From: an uncultured PS1 clade bacterium
GTDB lineage: Bacteria; Pseudomonadota; Alphaproteobacteria; MED-G09
Reading direction: 5' to 3'
Assembly (NCBI GenBank): GCA_902537725.1
Contig: CACBCD010000001.1
Location: 1 to 64,000, forward strand
DNA length: 64,000 bases
Under the pieces are notes generated by a model. The model had not been told where the DNA came from and did not search any database. It was given only the letters and a program-made list of their open reading frames with translations. Each line of letters opens with the position of its first letter. Position 1 is the first letter of the stretch. Of the stretch, positions 53,781-62,764 are shown piece by piece. The translations under genes and the position numbers were made by a program.

Positions 53781-54716
53781 ATGACCGAAAAAATTCGACA
53801 TTTTATTGATCTAGATTATTTTTCTAAAATTGATTTTAGAAATCTCCTGAACAGTTGCCATCAAAGAAAAAATTCTAAAATAAGAAATGGAAAGGCGGAG
53901 ATTGATGATGATGCTTCTGCACAAGATAAAATACTCGCCATGATTTTTGAAAAACCATCAACAAGAACAAGGTTTTCTTTTGAAACAGCTATGTATCAAT
54001 TAGGAGGTAAATCAATTGTTATAAATTCAAAAGACATGCAGCTAAATAGGGGAGAGACTATTTCAGATACTGCCAAAGTGTTATCAAGATATGTCGATAT
54101 TGTAATGTTAAGAACAAATGAGCATTCATCTATATTAGACTTTTCTGTATCTTCATCCGTACCTGTCATTAACGGTTTATCTGATCTTTCTCACCCATGT
54201 CAGGTTGTTGCAGATTTGATGACCTTTGAAGAAATTTTAGGCCCAATTGAGAGTAAAGTGGTTACCTGGTTTGGCCCCGGTAACAATATGACGCATAGCT
54301 GGATTCATGCTGCCTCATTGCTTGATTTTGAATTAAGGATCTGTGCTCCAGGTGATTATTTACCTAATTCAGCTATTGTTGAAAAAGCTAAAAATGAGGG
54401 TGCTAAGATTTTAGAAACTGATGATCCTAAAAAAGCAGCTACTGGTTCTAATTGTATTGTAACTGATACTTGGTTCTCTATGGGGGATAAGGAGGATAGT
54501 TCTAAAAGAGAAGTTTTGAGTGAATTTAAAGTGACAAATAAATTAATTTCATTGGCTGATGATAAAGTAATTTTTCTTCACTGCCTGCCAGCACATAGAG
54601 GTGAGGAGGTTGACTCTGAAGTAATTGATGGGCCACATTCATATGTATGGGATGAAGCCGAAAACAGATTACATGCTCAAAAGGGCATAATCGATTGGTG
54701 CCTAAAGAGCAATTAA
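53781..54716 (+). CDS. argF: ornithine carbamoyltransferase
   Basis: Makes citrulline from ornithine and carbamoyl phosphate. The carbamoyl-phosphate motif is FEKPSTRTRFSFETAMYQLGG; HPCQVVADLMT and the ornithine-site HCLPAHRGEEV are intact. Length 311. It is the second gene of argD-argF and its end lies one base from the convergent trkH stop. Confidence 0.96.
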   Translation: MTEKIRHFIDLDYFSKIDFRNLLNSCHQRKNSKIRNGKAEIDDDASAQDKILAMIFEKPSTRTRFSFETAMYQLGGKSIVINSKDMQLNRGETISDTAKVLSRYVDIVMLRTNEHSSILDFSVSSSVPVINGLSDLSHPCQVVADLMTFEEILGPIESKVVTWFGPGNNMTHSWIHAASLLDFELRICAPGDYLPNSAIVEKAKNEGAKILETDDPKKAATGSNCIVTDTWFSMGDKEDSSKREVLSEFKVTNKLISLADDKVIFLHCLPAHRGEEVDSEVIDGPHSYVWDEAENRLHAQKGIIDWCLKSN

Positions 54717-54717
54717 T

Positions 54718-56175
54718 CTATCTCCAAAAAGACTTATTAAAAATCACAATTAATGTAAGGAACTCAAGCCTACCAGCAAGCATTCCAAAAGAGAGTAACC
54801 ATTTTGCTATTTCAGGAATTTGACTAAAACTATAAGCTGGACCGATTACTTGACCAAGACCAGGTCCAACATTTGATATCGATGTTGCAGCTGCAGAAAA
54901 CGCGGTCAAAAGATCTAGCCCTGTAAAACTTAAAAGAATAGATAGAACTATAAAAGTTAGTATAAAAATGAAAAGAAAAGTTATGACAGATTGAGTAATT
55001 TCAGGACTTAAATGCTCACCATTATATCTTTTATTGACCACTCTGTTAGGGCTAATAAGTTTTGAAATCATCTCTTTCGAGTTGTTAAATACTATTTGCA
55101 GTCTAAAAATTTTCACACCACATGTAGTTGAACCTGCACATCCACCGATAAAGGTAATAAAGAGAAAAAGAAGAATTATTGGTGTTCCCCAGTCATTATA
55201 ATTAGTACTTGTAAATCCAGTCCCTGTTAAAATTGAGGTAACGTTGAATAATGAGTATCTTAAAATCTCTGTAAAGGTAAAATTGCTTGTAAGAAAAAGG
55301 TAAAAAACAACAATTAGAATGGAAACTACTAATATTTTAAAAAATCCTTGAACTTGTTGATCTCCTATTAAATTTTTTGGCTTACCTCTTATTGCCTTTA
55401 GATACAAAACAAATGGAAGGCTTGCTAAAATCATAAATAAAATAGTTAAAGCTTCAAGATTAACATTATTATAGCTTCCAATAGATCCTGATTTTGATGA
55501 AAAGCCACCTGTTGCAATAGTAGTCATCGCATGAACCACAGAATCAAAGAAAGTAAGTCCTGAAAAAATAAATGCAATAGCACAGATAACCGATAGGGTA
55601 ATATAGAGAACAGATATTTCTGCTGCTATTCTTGCAGCTTTGGGTAATATTTTCTCTGATGTATCAGAACTTTCTAATCTGAATAATTGCATTCCACCAA
55701 CCCCAAGTCTTGGAAGAATTGATATTGCGCTTACAATAATTCCTATTCCACCCAGCCATTGAAGAATCGCTCTCCAAAGAATTATTCCTCTTGATGAATT
55801 CTCGATATCATTAATTATTGTTGAACCGGTTGTTGTTAATCCAGAAACTGACTCAAAAAAAGCATCTGTTACACTAAAATTTTGAGTTGATGTTATGAAG
55901 GGTAGTGATGCAAAGATTGATAAAGAAAACCAACTTAATACTACCAACATAAAAGCACTTTTTACCTCAATCTTAATAGTATTCCCTCTATTCATTAAAA
56001 TAAAAGATATGCCCATGAAGAAGGTAAAGACACTACTTACAAAAAAACCAGTCCAATTTTGATTTCCTTCGAAGAAATCTAATAGACCTGGTATAAGCAT
56101 AGCAAAAGATAGCCATAAAAGGAAAATTCCAATTACTGATACTATTGGCTGTATAATAATAGATGCTGTTTTCAT
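54718..56175 (-). CDS. trkH: Trk/Ktr-type potassium uptake channel TrkH
   Basis: Membrane subunit with four MPM repeats. The four selectivity-filter segments can be read: SGLTTTGSTII, TIATGGFSSKSGS, LTGTGFTSTNYNDWG and SISNVGPGLGQ. About ten or more hydrophobic helices and 485 residues agree with TrkH. The partner TrkA is not in the window. No good ribosome site is seen before the ATG. Confidence 0.94.
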   Translation of the reverse strand: MKTASIIIQPIVSVIGIFLLWLSFAMLIPGLLDFFEGNQNWTGFFVSSVFTFFMGISFILMNRGNTIKIEVKSAFMLVVLSWFSLSIFASLPFITSTQNFSVTDAFFESVSGLTTTGSTIINDIENSSRGIILWRAILQWLGGIGIIVSAISILPRLGVGGMQLFRLESSDTSEKILPKAARIAAEISVLYITLSVICAIAFIFSGLTFFDSVVHAMTTIATGGFSSKSGSIGSYNNVNLEALTILFMILASLPFVLYLKAIRGKPKNLIGDQQVQGFFKILVVSILIVVFYLFLTSNFTFTEILRYSLFNVTSILTGTGFTSTNYNDWGTPIILLFLFITFIGGCAGSTTCGVKIFRLQIVFNNSKEMISKLISPNRVVNKRYNGEHLSPEITQSVITFLFIFILTFIVLSILLSFTGLDLLTAFSAAATSISNVGPGLGQVIGPAYSFSQIPEIAKWLLSFGMLAGRLEFLTLIVIFNKSFWR

Positions 56176-56283
56176 TTTTTTATTATATACCTATTTAATA
56201 TCATTATATACGAACTTATGATCTTATATTAGATTAGAAAATATATTCTTTTTGGATATTTTTACTTTGAGATATTTAAAACT

Positions 56284-57453
56284 ATGAGCAAAAAAAAATC
56301 ACCCGACTTATTTTTAGATAGTAATTCTGAAGAAGCTGAATTTAAAGGTGCCCCTGGTCAAAAGATTTCTCTTTCAGGAATTCTTCCTGGTCAAATAATA
56401 CGAAATATGATTGAAAATGGCGAGATATGGTCTCAAGGAAATATTTTAGAAGAACAAATCCAGCCTGCCAGTCTTGATTTAAGATTGAGTGATATAGCCT
56501 ACAGAATTAGGGCAAGTTTTCTTCCTTCCGAAGGCTCTGTTCAGGAAAAGTTGACAGAACTAGCTCTTCACAAAATTGATATTTCAGATGGAGCTGTTTT
56601 GGAAACTGGATGTGTATATTTGGTACCTTTAATGGAGGCGCTATCTCTTCCTGAAAGAATAAAAGCCATCTCAAACCCAAAAAGCTCTACCGGAAGAGTT
56701 GATGTTTTTACTAGGTTGATTTGTGATGGTAGCCATGAATTTGATAAGGTTCCAGGTGGATATAAAGGTCATCTTTGGTTAGAGATATCTCCAAGAACTT
56801 TTCCAGTAATCGTTAGACAAGGTACACGATTAAATCAAATGAGATTTAGAAGGGGTAATACTAAAAGCTCAGACAAAGAATTAAAAAAACTACATATCGA
56901 GGATAATATTGTTTTTAATGGAAAGGCCGATATTGCCGAAGGATTAGCTGTTTCTGTTAATTTAAAGGCTGCAAATGAAGACAGTATAGTTGGCTACAAA
57001 GCAAAAAGACACGCTGGTTTAATTGATTTGGATAAACCAAATAAATATAAAATTGCCAAATTTTGGGATCCTGTTTTTATGAATGATGAAAGTAGAATAA
57101 TTTTAGATCCAGGAGAGTTTTATATTCTAGCATCTCATGAGTCTATTGCGGTACCACCAAGTCATGCTGCTGAGATGATTCCATTTAATCCATCAATTGG
57201 AGAATTCAGAGTTCATTATGCTGGTTTTTTTGATCCAGGTTTTGGACATGGCTCTTCTGATGGTGAAGGTTCAAAAGCTGTTTTAGAGGTTCGTGGATAT
57301 GATGTTCCTTTTATTTTGGAACATAATCAAATAGTTGGAAGATTGATATACGAGAAGCTTACAGAGTTTCCTGAGAAATTTTATGGATCATCAATTGGTT
57401 CAAATTATCAAAAACAAAACCTTCGATTGTCAAAGCACTTTATTCAAGACTAA
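56284..57453 (+). CDS. dcd: dCTP deaminase, long two-domain form
   Basis: Deaminates dCTP to dUTP for dTMP synthesis. The N-terminal half has LPGQIIRNMIENGEI, IQPASLDLRLSDIAYRI and NPKSSTGRVDVFTRLICDG; the second half repeats the fold with HYAGFFDPGFGH, KAVLEVRGYDVPFILEHNQIVGRLIYE. The doubled length (389 residues, against about 190 in E. coli) is typical of alphaproteobacterial proteins annotated as 2'-deoxycytidine 5'-triphosphate deaminase. Confidence 0.92.
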   Translation: MSKKKSPDLFLDSNSEEAEFKGAPGQKISLSGILPGQIIRNMIENGEIWSQGNILEEQIQPASLDLRLSDIAYRIRASFLPSEGSVQEKLTELALHKIDISDGAVLETGCVYLVPLMEALSLPERIKAISNPKSSTGRVDVFTRLICDGSHEFDKVPGGYKGHLWLEISPRTFPVIVRQGTRLNQMRFRRGNTKSSDKELKKLHIEDNIVFNGKADIAEGLAVSVNLKAANEDSIVGYKAKRHAGLIDLDKPNKYKIAKFWDPVFMNDESRIILDPGEFYILASHESIAVPPSHAAEMIPFNPSIGEFRVHYAGFFDPGFGHGSSDGEGSKAVLEVRGYDVPFILEHNQIVGRLIYEKLTEFPEKFYGSSIGSNYQKQNLRLSKHFIQD

Positions 57454-57475
57454 ATATTTACTTATTTTACTATGG

Positions 57476-57892
57476 TTAAAGATCTTGATATTTAAATTTT
57501 ATTGAATGTTTGATAGATGTTGTTTCGAGAGCATCTAATTCAAATGAGTTTTCAAATAATTCAAGCAACCTATAACTTTCTTCACTTACTTCAAGATCTG
57601 CCATCATAATTTCAATAGCTAAAATATAGGCTGTTTTTTTTAGATTTGAATTTTCTTCTAAGCTATCTCCTATAAGATCAACAATGTTTTCAACATTAGG
57701 CTCAGATTTAATAACTTCCATACTTTCAATAATTTTTTTTGACAAATGATCGTTATTACTGTTTTCAAATACTGGCAAAGTGGTAAAAAGATAATTAATT
57801 ACCTTTAATTCTTTATCAGTGATATCACCAGATACCGCAGCAGATAGAGTCATGGTATAAATAAGACTATCAATAGGATCGAGATTATTCAT
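57476..57892 (-). CDS. TerB-like helical protein
   Basis: All-helical protein of about 138 residues with the tellurite-resistance TerB-type arrangement: IDSLIYTMTLSAAVSGDITDKELKVINYLF and a second repeat LAIEIMMADLEVSEESYRLLELF. Both acidic loops (SGDITDKE and ADLEVSEE) match the metal-binding positions of TerB. The track start at 57928 lies inside lysK. The ATG at 57892 shares the palindrome CATG with the lysK ATG on the other strand. Biological role unknown; TerB-like proteins in stand-alone form are common in alphaproteobacteria. Confidence 0.8.
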   Translation of the reverse strand: MNNLDPIDSLIYTMTLSAAVSGDITDKELKVINYLFTTLPVFENSNNDHLSKKIIESMEVIKSEPNVENIVDLIGDSLEENSNLKKTAYILAIEIMMADLEVSEESYRLLELFENSFELDALETTSIKHSIKFKYQDL

Positions 57893-59468
57893 GAATAAAT
57901 CTTTAATAGCTGATGCATTAGAAAGCAAGTCGTGGCCTTTTGAAGAAGCAAAAAAAATTTTAAAGCGTATTGGGGATAATAAAAAAAATATTATCTTCGA
58001 AACAGGTTATGGACCTTCAGGATTACCGCATATTGGAACTTTTGGTGAAGTTGCTAGAACCTCAATGGTAAGATTTGCTCTTAATGTCTTAAATCCAGAT
58101 TTAAAGTCAAAAATTATATGTTTTTCAGATGATATGGATGGTTTAAGGAAGGTTCCGGACAATATACCTAATAAAGAAATTTTAGAAAATAATCTCGAAA
58201 AACCTCTATCAAGTATTCCAGACCCTTATGGGGAGTTTAAAAGTTATGCTGATTACAATAATAATTTATTACGAAATTTTTTAGATAGATTTAATTTTGA
58301 TTATGAATTTATGAGTGCATCTGAACAGTATTTATCCGGAAGATTTGATGAAACATTAATAGATATTTTGAATAATTATGACTCTATTCAAAATATAATT
58401 TTACCTACTCTTGGTGAAGAGAGAAAGAAAACTTATTCTCCATTTTTACCAATATGCAAAGAAACTGGAAAAGTTCTCATGACAAGTGTCATAGAAATTG
58501 ACAAAAAAAATAATTCTATACTTTATCTTGATGAGGTTCGTAATAAAGAGGTTGAAACATCCGTTCTTTCTGGAAACTGTAAGCTTCAGTGGAAGGTTGA
58601 TTGGGCTATGCGTTGGATGGCACTTGGAGTTGACTATGAGATGGCTGGGAAGGATTTAATTGACTCTGTTAATTTATCCGGAAGGATTTGTAAAGCATTA
58701 GATAAAAAACCACCCGAGGGTTTTAATTATGAGCTATTTTTGGATGAGAAAGGTGAAAAAATATCCAAGTCAAAAGGGAACGGTATCACAATTGATGAGT
58801 GGTTAAGATATGCTAGCCCTGAAAGTTTATCATTGTATATGTTTCAAAAACCTAAGAGAGCAAAAAAACTCTCTTTTGATGTTATTCCTAAAGCAGTCGA
58901 TGAGTATCAAACATTTTTAACTAAATATAATGATCAGACTGATACTGAAAGATTAAATAATCCTGTTTTTCATATACATAATGGAGATCCTTTAATTTTT
59001 GATACACCAATAACATTTTCTTTAATACTCAACTTAGTTAATGCCTCGCAAGCAGACAATAAAGAGACACTTTGGGGCTTTATTAAAGGTTATATTGGTG
59101 ACGTTTCTGAAGACACGAGAATATATATTGATAGACTTTTAGGATATGCAATTTTCTACTTTAATGATTTTATCCTTCCTACAAAAAAATATAAGACCCC
59201 TGACGATAAAGAGTGTGAGTTATTAGAAGAACTTTTAAATCGTTTAAGGGCTCTTGAGAATGATGTTGAGGCGGAAACAATACAAACTATTTTTTACGAT
59301 ATTGGCAAGGAAGCAAATTATGAAAATCTGAGAGAATGGTTCTTAGTGCTTTATCAAATTCTTTTGGGTCAAGACCAAGGTCCAAGATTGGGCTCGTTTA
59401 CTAAACTTTATGGTATTGATAAGACATGTTCTCTTATTGAGAATGCTAAATCAAAAAATTTAGGTTAG
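57891..59468 (+). CDS. lysK: class I lysyl-tRNA synthetase
   Basis: Archaeal-type LysRS used by alphaproteobacteria instead of class II LysS. The HIGH motif is GYGPSGLPHIGTFGEVART and the KMSKS motif is GEKISKSKGNGI. ALESKSWPFEEAKKILKRI is the usual N-terminus, so the ATG at 57891 is right. The C-terminal helical cage has the FTKLYGID end motif. Length 525. The ribosome site must lie within the opposite-strand TerB-like gene. Confidence 0.96.
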   Translation: MNKSLIADALESKSWPFEEAKKILKRIGDNKKNIIFETGYGPSGLPHIGTFGEVARTSMVRFALNVLNPDLKSKIICFSDDMDGLRKVPDNIPNKEILENNLEKPLSSIPDPYGEFKSYADYNNNLLRNFLDRFNFDYEFMSASEQYLSGRFDETLIDILNNYDSIQNIILPTLGEERKKTYSPFLPICKETGKVLMTSVIEIDKKNNSILYLDEVRNKEVETSVLSGNCKLQWKVDWAMRWMALGVDYEMAGKDLIDSVNLSGRICKALDKKPPEGFNYELFLDEKGEKISKSKGNGITIDEWLRYASPESLSLYMFQKPKRAKKLSFDVIPKAVDEYQTFLTKYNDQTDTERLNNPVFHIHNGDPLIFDTPITFSLILNLVNASQADNKETLWGFIKGYIGDVSEDTRIYIDRLLGYAIFYFNDFILPTKKYKTPDDKECELLEELLNRLRALENDVEAETIQTIFYDIGKEANYENLREWFLVLYQILLGQDQGPRLGSFTKLYGIDKTCSLIENAKSKNLG

Positions 59469-60296
59469 TTCATTTACTGCTTCTTCAAGATTTTTTTCAC
59501 CAGATCCAGGGGTTAACGGCTTAGGTTGATTTTCATCATATTTCCATCCCAATAACCAAGCAATTTCAAATGTTGAATATATCTTACCATCTTTATTAGA
59601 AAAATCTTTTTTGTAAATTTCTATGGCTCTTTCAATTACATCTCTTCTTGAAAAATTTTTTTGTCTTTCTGTTAATATATTAGTTTCTCCCATTTCTCGA
59701 ATGTCTGAGAATAATTTTTCTGGATTATTATAAACAATCTTATGTCTATCAATATCAGCAACCGGAAGAGTGAAATTTGCCCTTTGAAGAAGATTTGAAA
59801 GATCATTTAAATCTGCGAAGGGGCTGATTTTTGGGCTTGCACCACCAAGGATTTCTTCCTCAGCACTCATAAGGGAATACCTTAATTCTTTCAATGTTTC
59901 TCCAGCAAAAAGACATGCAATAAATAAACCATTTGCTCGGAGTGATTGATTAATTTGGAATAATGTTCCAGGAATATCATTAGCAAAATGGATATTAAAA
60001 AAACTAACTATTAGATCAAGGCTGTTTCCTTTTATGGGTAGGAATTCTTCATCGGAAATAATATTTACTGTTTCTGACTTGTAAATATCTGCATGAAATA
60101 GATTTATAATATTTTTTGATTTGGGTATTTTGATATTTCGAAATCCAAATGTTATTCCATTTTCAAATTCATTTTTTATCAGACTAATTCTATCAAATAT
60201 TTCATAGGAATATTCTTCAAAAAAAAGTTTTGATTTTGATTGCACATTATCTGATCTTTTTCGTCTGAATTGTTTTATCTTTTGATCATGAATCAT
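59460..60296 (-). CDS. SAM-dependent methyltransferase-fold protein, NDUFAF5/BioC-like
   Basis: The N-terminus QFRRKRSDNVQSKSKLFFEEYSYEIFDRI is typical of the alphaproteobacterial relatives of the complex I assembly factor NDUFAF5. DLIVSFFNIHFANDIPGTLF resembles motif II/post II of class I methyltransferases, and IACLFAGETLKELRYSLMSAE is a family hallmark. The glycine-rich SAM-binding loop is poorly preserved here, so activity is uncertain. It overlaps the lysK end by nine bases and is divergent from grxC. ComF, often next to it, is absent. Confidence 0.8.
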   Translation of the reverse strand: MIHDQKIKQFRRKRSDNVQSKSKLFFEEYSYEIFDRISLIKNEFENGITFGFRNIKIPKSKNIINLFHADIYKSETVNIISDEEFLPIKGNSLDLIVSFFNIHFANDIPGTLFQINQSLRANGLFIACLFAGETLKELRYSLMSAEEEILGGASPKISPFADLNDLSNLLQRANFTLPVADIDRHKIVYNNPEKLFSDIREMGETNILTERQKNFSRRDVIERAIEIYKKDFSNKDGKIYSTFEIAWLLGWKYDENQPKPLTPGSGEKNLEEAVNELT

Positions 60297-60398
60297 TCTT
60301 GATACTCAAAATTATTAATATATTTATATAAATCTTTTTTTATTAGTTTATTGAATTTAATCTATTATATACCATATAAATATTATTGGAGATTGAAT

Positions 60399-60653
60399 TT
60401 GAAGATAGATATTTATACTGGCCCTATGTGCCCATACTGCACTAAAGCTAAAGAGCTCCTTGAGCAAAAAAATCTTTCGTTTAATGAATTATATATTGGC
60501 GATGATTTTAATATTATGGAAGAAATGCTTAATAGATCTGGTGGTAAAAGAACTGTACCTCAAATTTTTATCAATGATTTTCATGTTGGTGGGTATGACG
60601 ATCTTTATGCAATAGACCGCAGTGGAGAACTTGATAAATTATTAGAAAGTTAA
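60399..60653 (+). CDS. grxC: glutaredoxin 3
   Basis: Small thiol oxidoreductase with active site CPYC in YTGPMCPYCTKAKELL, the glutathione-binding TVPQIFINDFHVGGYDD and 84 residues. The track start at 60351 adds an unlikely leader; the TTG at 60399 is preceded by GGAG seven bases upstream and begins (M)KIDIYTG, the usual start. It is first of a run with nitrilase and DUF1178 genes. Confidence 0.94.
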   Translation: MKIDIYTGPMCPYCTKAKELLEQKNLSFNELYIGDDFNIMEEMLNRSGGKRTVPQIFINDFHVGGYDDLYAIDRSGELDKLLES

Positions 60654-60657
60654 AAAA

Positions 60658-61479
60658 TTGACAAAGTTCTCATTAATTCAATTAAATACTGGTTGTGACC
60701 CTAAAAAATCATTTGAAGTCTTAAAGAAATTTATAGTTAAAGCTGCATCTGACGGAAGCAAATTTATATGTACTCCAGAAACAACCAATATTATGGAAGT
60801 AAGAAATTCTCTGCTTTTTAAAAAGATTTATTCAGAAAAAGAGGATATTTATTTAGAAAAAATTTTAAAACTTACTAAAGAGCTTAATATTTGGTTAAAT
60901 TTAGGATCTTGGATACTAAAAGATAAGAATAATAAAGCCGTTAATAGAACTATTTTGATTAACCCTGACGGATTAATCCATGCTCGTTATGATAAAATCC
61001 ATTTATTTGATGTTGAGATCTCTAAAAAAGAAAAATATCTAGAAAGTAAAACGTATAATTCTGGAAATAAGGCTGTAGTAACCAACACGCCGTTTGGATC
61101 CTTAGGTCTTACTATTTGTTATGATTTAAGATTCCCTTATCTTTACAGAGATCTTGCTATGAATGGTGCTGAAATCATTTTTGTCCCATCTGCTTTTACA
61201 TATGATACTGGCAAGGTTCACTGGCACTCATTATTAAAAGCAAGAGCTATTGAGACTGGATCATATGTAATAGCTGCGGCACAAAAAGGTACCCATGAAA
61301 ATAAGAGAAAAACTTATGGCCACTCCTTAGTGATAGATCCTTGGGGTAAGATTATTGCTGAAAAAAATAATGGGATAGGTGTAATGGATTTTGATATTGA
61401 TTTAAAGAGAGTCAAAATAGCAAGATCAAAAATCCCTTCTATAAACGTGAATAAAAAATATAAAATCTTAAGAAATTAA
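60658..61479 (+). CDS. carbon-nitrogen hydrolase (nitrilase superfamily, Nit1/deaminated-glutathione amidase-like)
   Basis: The catalytic Glu-Lys-Cys triad is visible: CTPETTN, RYDKIHLFDVEI and LTICYDLRFPYLYRDLA. Nit1-type proteins hydrolyse deaminated glutathione, which fits its place four bases after the grxC stop. Start is TTG at 60658; the N-terminus (M)TKFSLIQLNTG is normal. Length 273. The substrate is a family-based inference. Confidence 0.9.
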   Translation: MTKFSLIQLNTGCDPKKSFEVLKKFIVKAASDGSKFICTPETTNIMEVRNSLLFKKIYSEKEDIYLEKILKLTKELNIWLNLGSWILKDKNNKAVNRTILINPDGLIHARYDKIHLFDVEISKKEKYLESKTYNSGNKAVVTNTPFGSLGLTICYDLRFPYLYRDLAMNGAEIIFVPSAFTYDTGKVHWHSLLKARAIETGSYVIAAAQKGTHENKRKTYGHSLVIDPWGKIIAEKNNGIGVMDFDIDLKRVKIARSKIPSINVNKKYKILRN

Positions 61480-61481
61480 AA

Positions 61482-61901
61482 ATGATTAAATACAATTTAA
61501 AATGCGAAAATGATCATAATTTTGATGCTTGGTTTTCTGACTCTTCTAATTTTGAAAAGCAGAACAAAAAGAATCTTATTCTTTGCCCAAAGTGTAGTTC
61601 AACGAAAATTGAAAAAAATATTATGGCCCCTAACATTGGTTCAAAAAAACAAAGTTATACAAATGCTCTAAAAACTGAAAAAAATATTGAAAAAATCATT
61701 AAAAATGTTCGCAAGCATGTTGAAAAAAATTATGAGTATGTTGGAAATAAATTTGCTGATGAAGCAAGAGCCATTCATTACGGAGAGAAAGAGGAAAGAG
61801 AAATTTACGGTGAAACTTCTATTGAAGAAGCCGTTGATTTAATTGAAGAAGGTGTAAACGTTACACCCTTACCTGGTATTGATCCAAAAATTAAGAATTA
61901 A
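61482..61901 (+). CDS. DUF1178 zinc-ribbon protein
   Basis: Small protein starting MIKYNLKCENDHNFDAWFSDS, with two Cys pairs (one Cys in LKCEND and CPKC in LILCPKCSSTK), and a C-terminal EARAIHYGEKEEREIYGE motif, all hallmarks of DUF1178. Function is unknown; the gene is regularly found after the nitrilase gene in alphaproteobacteria. It overlaps ubiG by 11 bases, tail to tail. Confidence 0.92.
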   Translation: MIKYNLKCENDHNFDAWFSDSSNFEKQNKKNLILCPKCSSTKIEKNIMAPNIGSKKQSYTNALKTEKNIEKIIKNVRKHVEKNYEYVGNKFADEARAIHYGEKEEREIYGETSIEEAVDLIEEGVNVTPLPGIDPKIKN

Positions 61902-62649
61902 TTTTAGATGAAACACCTAAATAATTTACAGATAAATCTTTAGATCTGCTCCAGCTATCAAAAAGTGGATTATACTTCATGCCTATAATTTCATCGATTT
62001 TTAATCCGTTACTTGAGAAAAATATTTTAAGTTCATCTGGGGTTATAAATTTTGACCAATCATGGGTTCCTCTGGGTAGCCAACCTAAAATATATTCAAC
62101 GCCTATTATAGCCAATCCATAAGAAATGATTGTTCTGTTTAAGCTGGCAAAAACCATAATTCCATTCGAGGATAAAACTTTACTACATGAATTAATAAAT
62201 AGGTTCACATCGGAGACATGTTCTATAACCTCCATATTTAAAATTACGTCAAACTTATCTTCTTTATCAGAGATATCTTCCACGGTTGAGTGAACATAAT
62301 TAATGTCTAGTCCTTGTGACTCAGCATGAGTGGAAGCTGTTTTAATATTTTTTTCAACAACATCTAAACCTGTAACCTTTGCTCCTAATTTAGCCATTGG
62401 TTCAGATAATAATCCTCCACCACAGCCAATATCTAAAAGTTTGATATTTTTAAAGGGTTTTTTCTCATCAGTTGAAATATTAAAATGATTGATTATTTTC
62501 TCTCGTATAAAAGCTATTCTTGTAGGATTAAATTTGTGTAATGTTTTAAATTTACCATTTGGATCCCACCATTCCTCAGCTAATTTAGAGAATTTCTCAT
62601 GCTCTAATGGATCAATTGTTGTTTTTTTATTTTCAATATTTTTAGTCAC
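61891..62649 (-). CDS. ubiG: ubiquinone biosynthesis O-methyltransferase
   Basis: Carries out both O-methylations of ubiquinone synthesis. The N-terminus DPLEHEKFSKLAEEWWDPNGKFKTLHKFNPTR is diagnostic; motif I is LLDIGCGGGLLSEPMAKLGA, and NGIMVFASLNRT and WLPRGTHDWSKFI follow. The start is GTG with AAGGAG nine bases upstream, better than any ATG. It is divergent from lysC. Confidence 0.95.
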   Translation of the reverse strand: MTKNIENKKTTIDPLEHEKFSKLAEEWWDPNGKFKTLHKFNPTRIAFIREKIINHFNISTDEKKPFKNIKLLDIGCGGGLLSEPMAKLGAKVTGLDVVEKNIKTASTHAESQGLDINYVHSTVEDISDKEDKFDVILNMEVIEHVSDVNLFINSCSKVLSSNGIMVFASLNRTIISYGLAIIGVEYILGWLPRGTHDWSKFITPDELKIFFSSNGLKIDEIIGMKYNPLFDSWSRSKDLSVNYLGVSSKINS

Positions 62650-62764
62650 TATTACTTGCTCCTTACTCGGCTATACACTATCTATGTCCCACGCCCAACA
62701 AGAAATTTTAAATTTATTATATTTTTAATTGATTTTCAGGTATTTAAATATCTTGGAGTGATAA

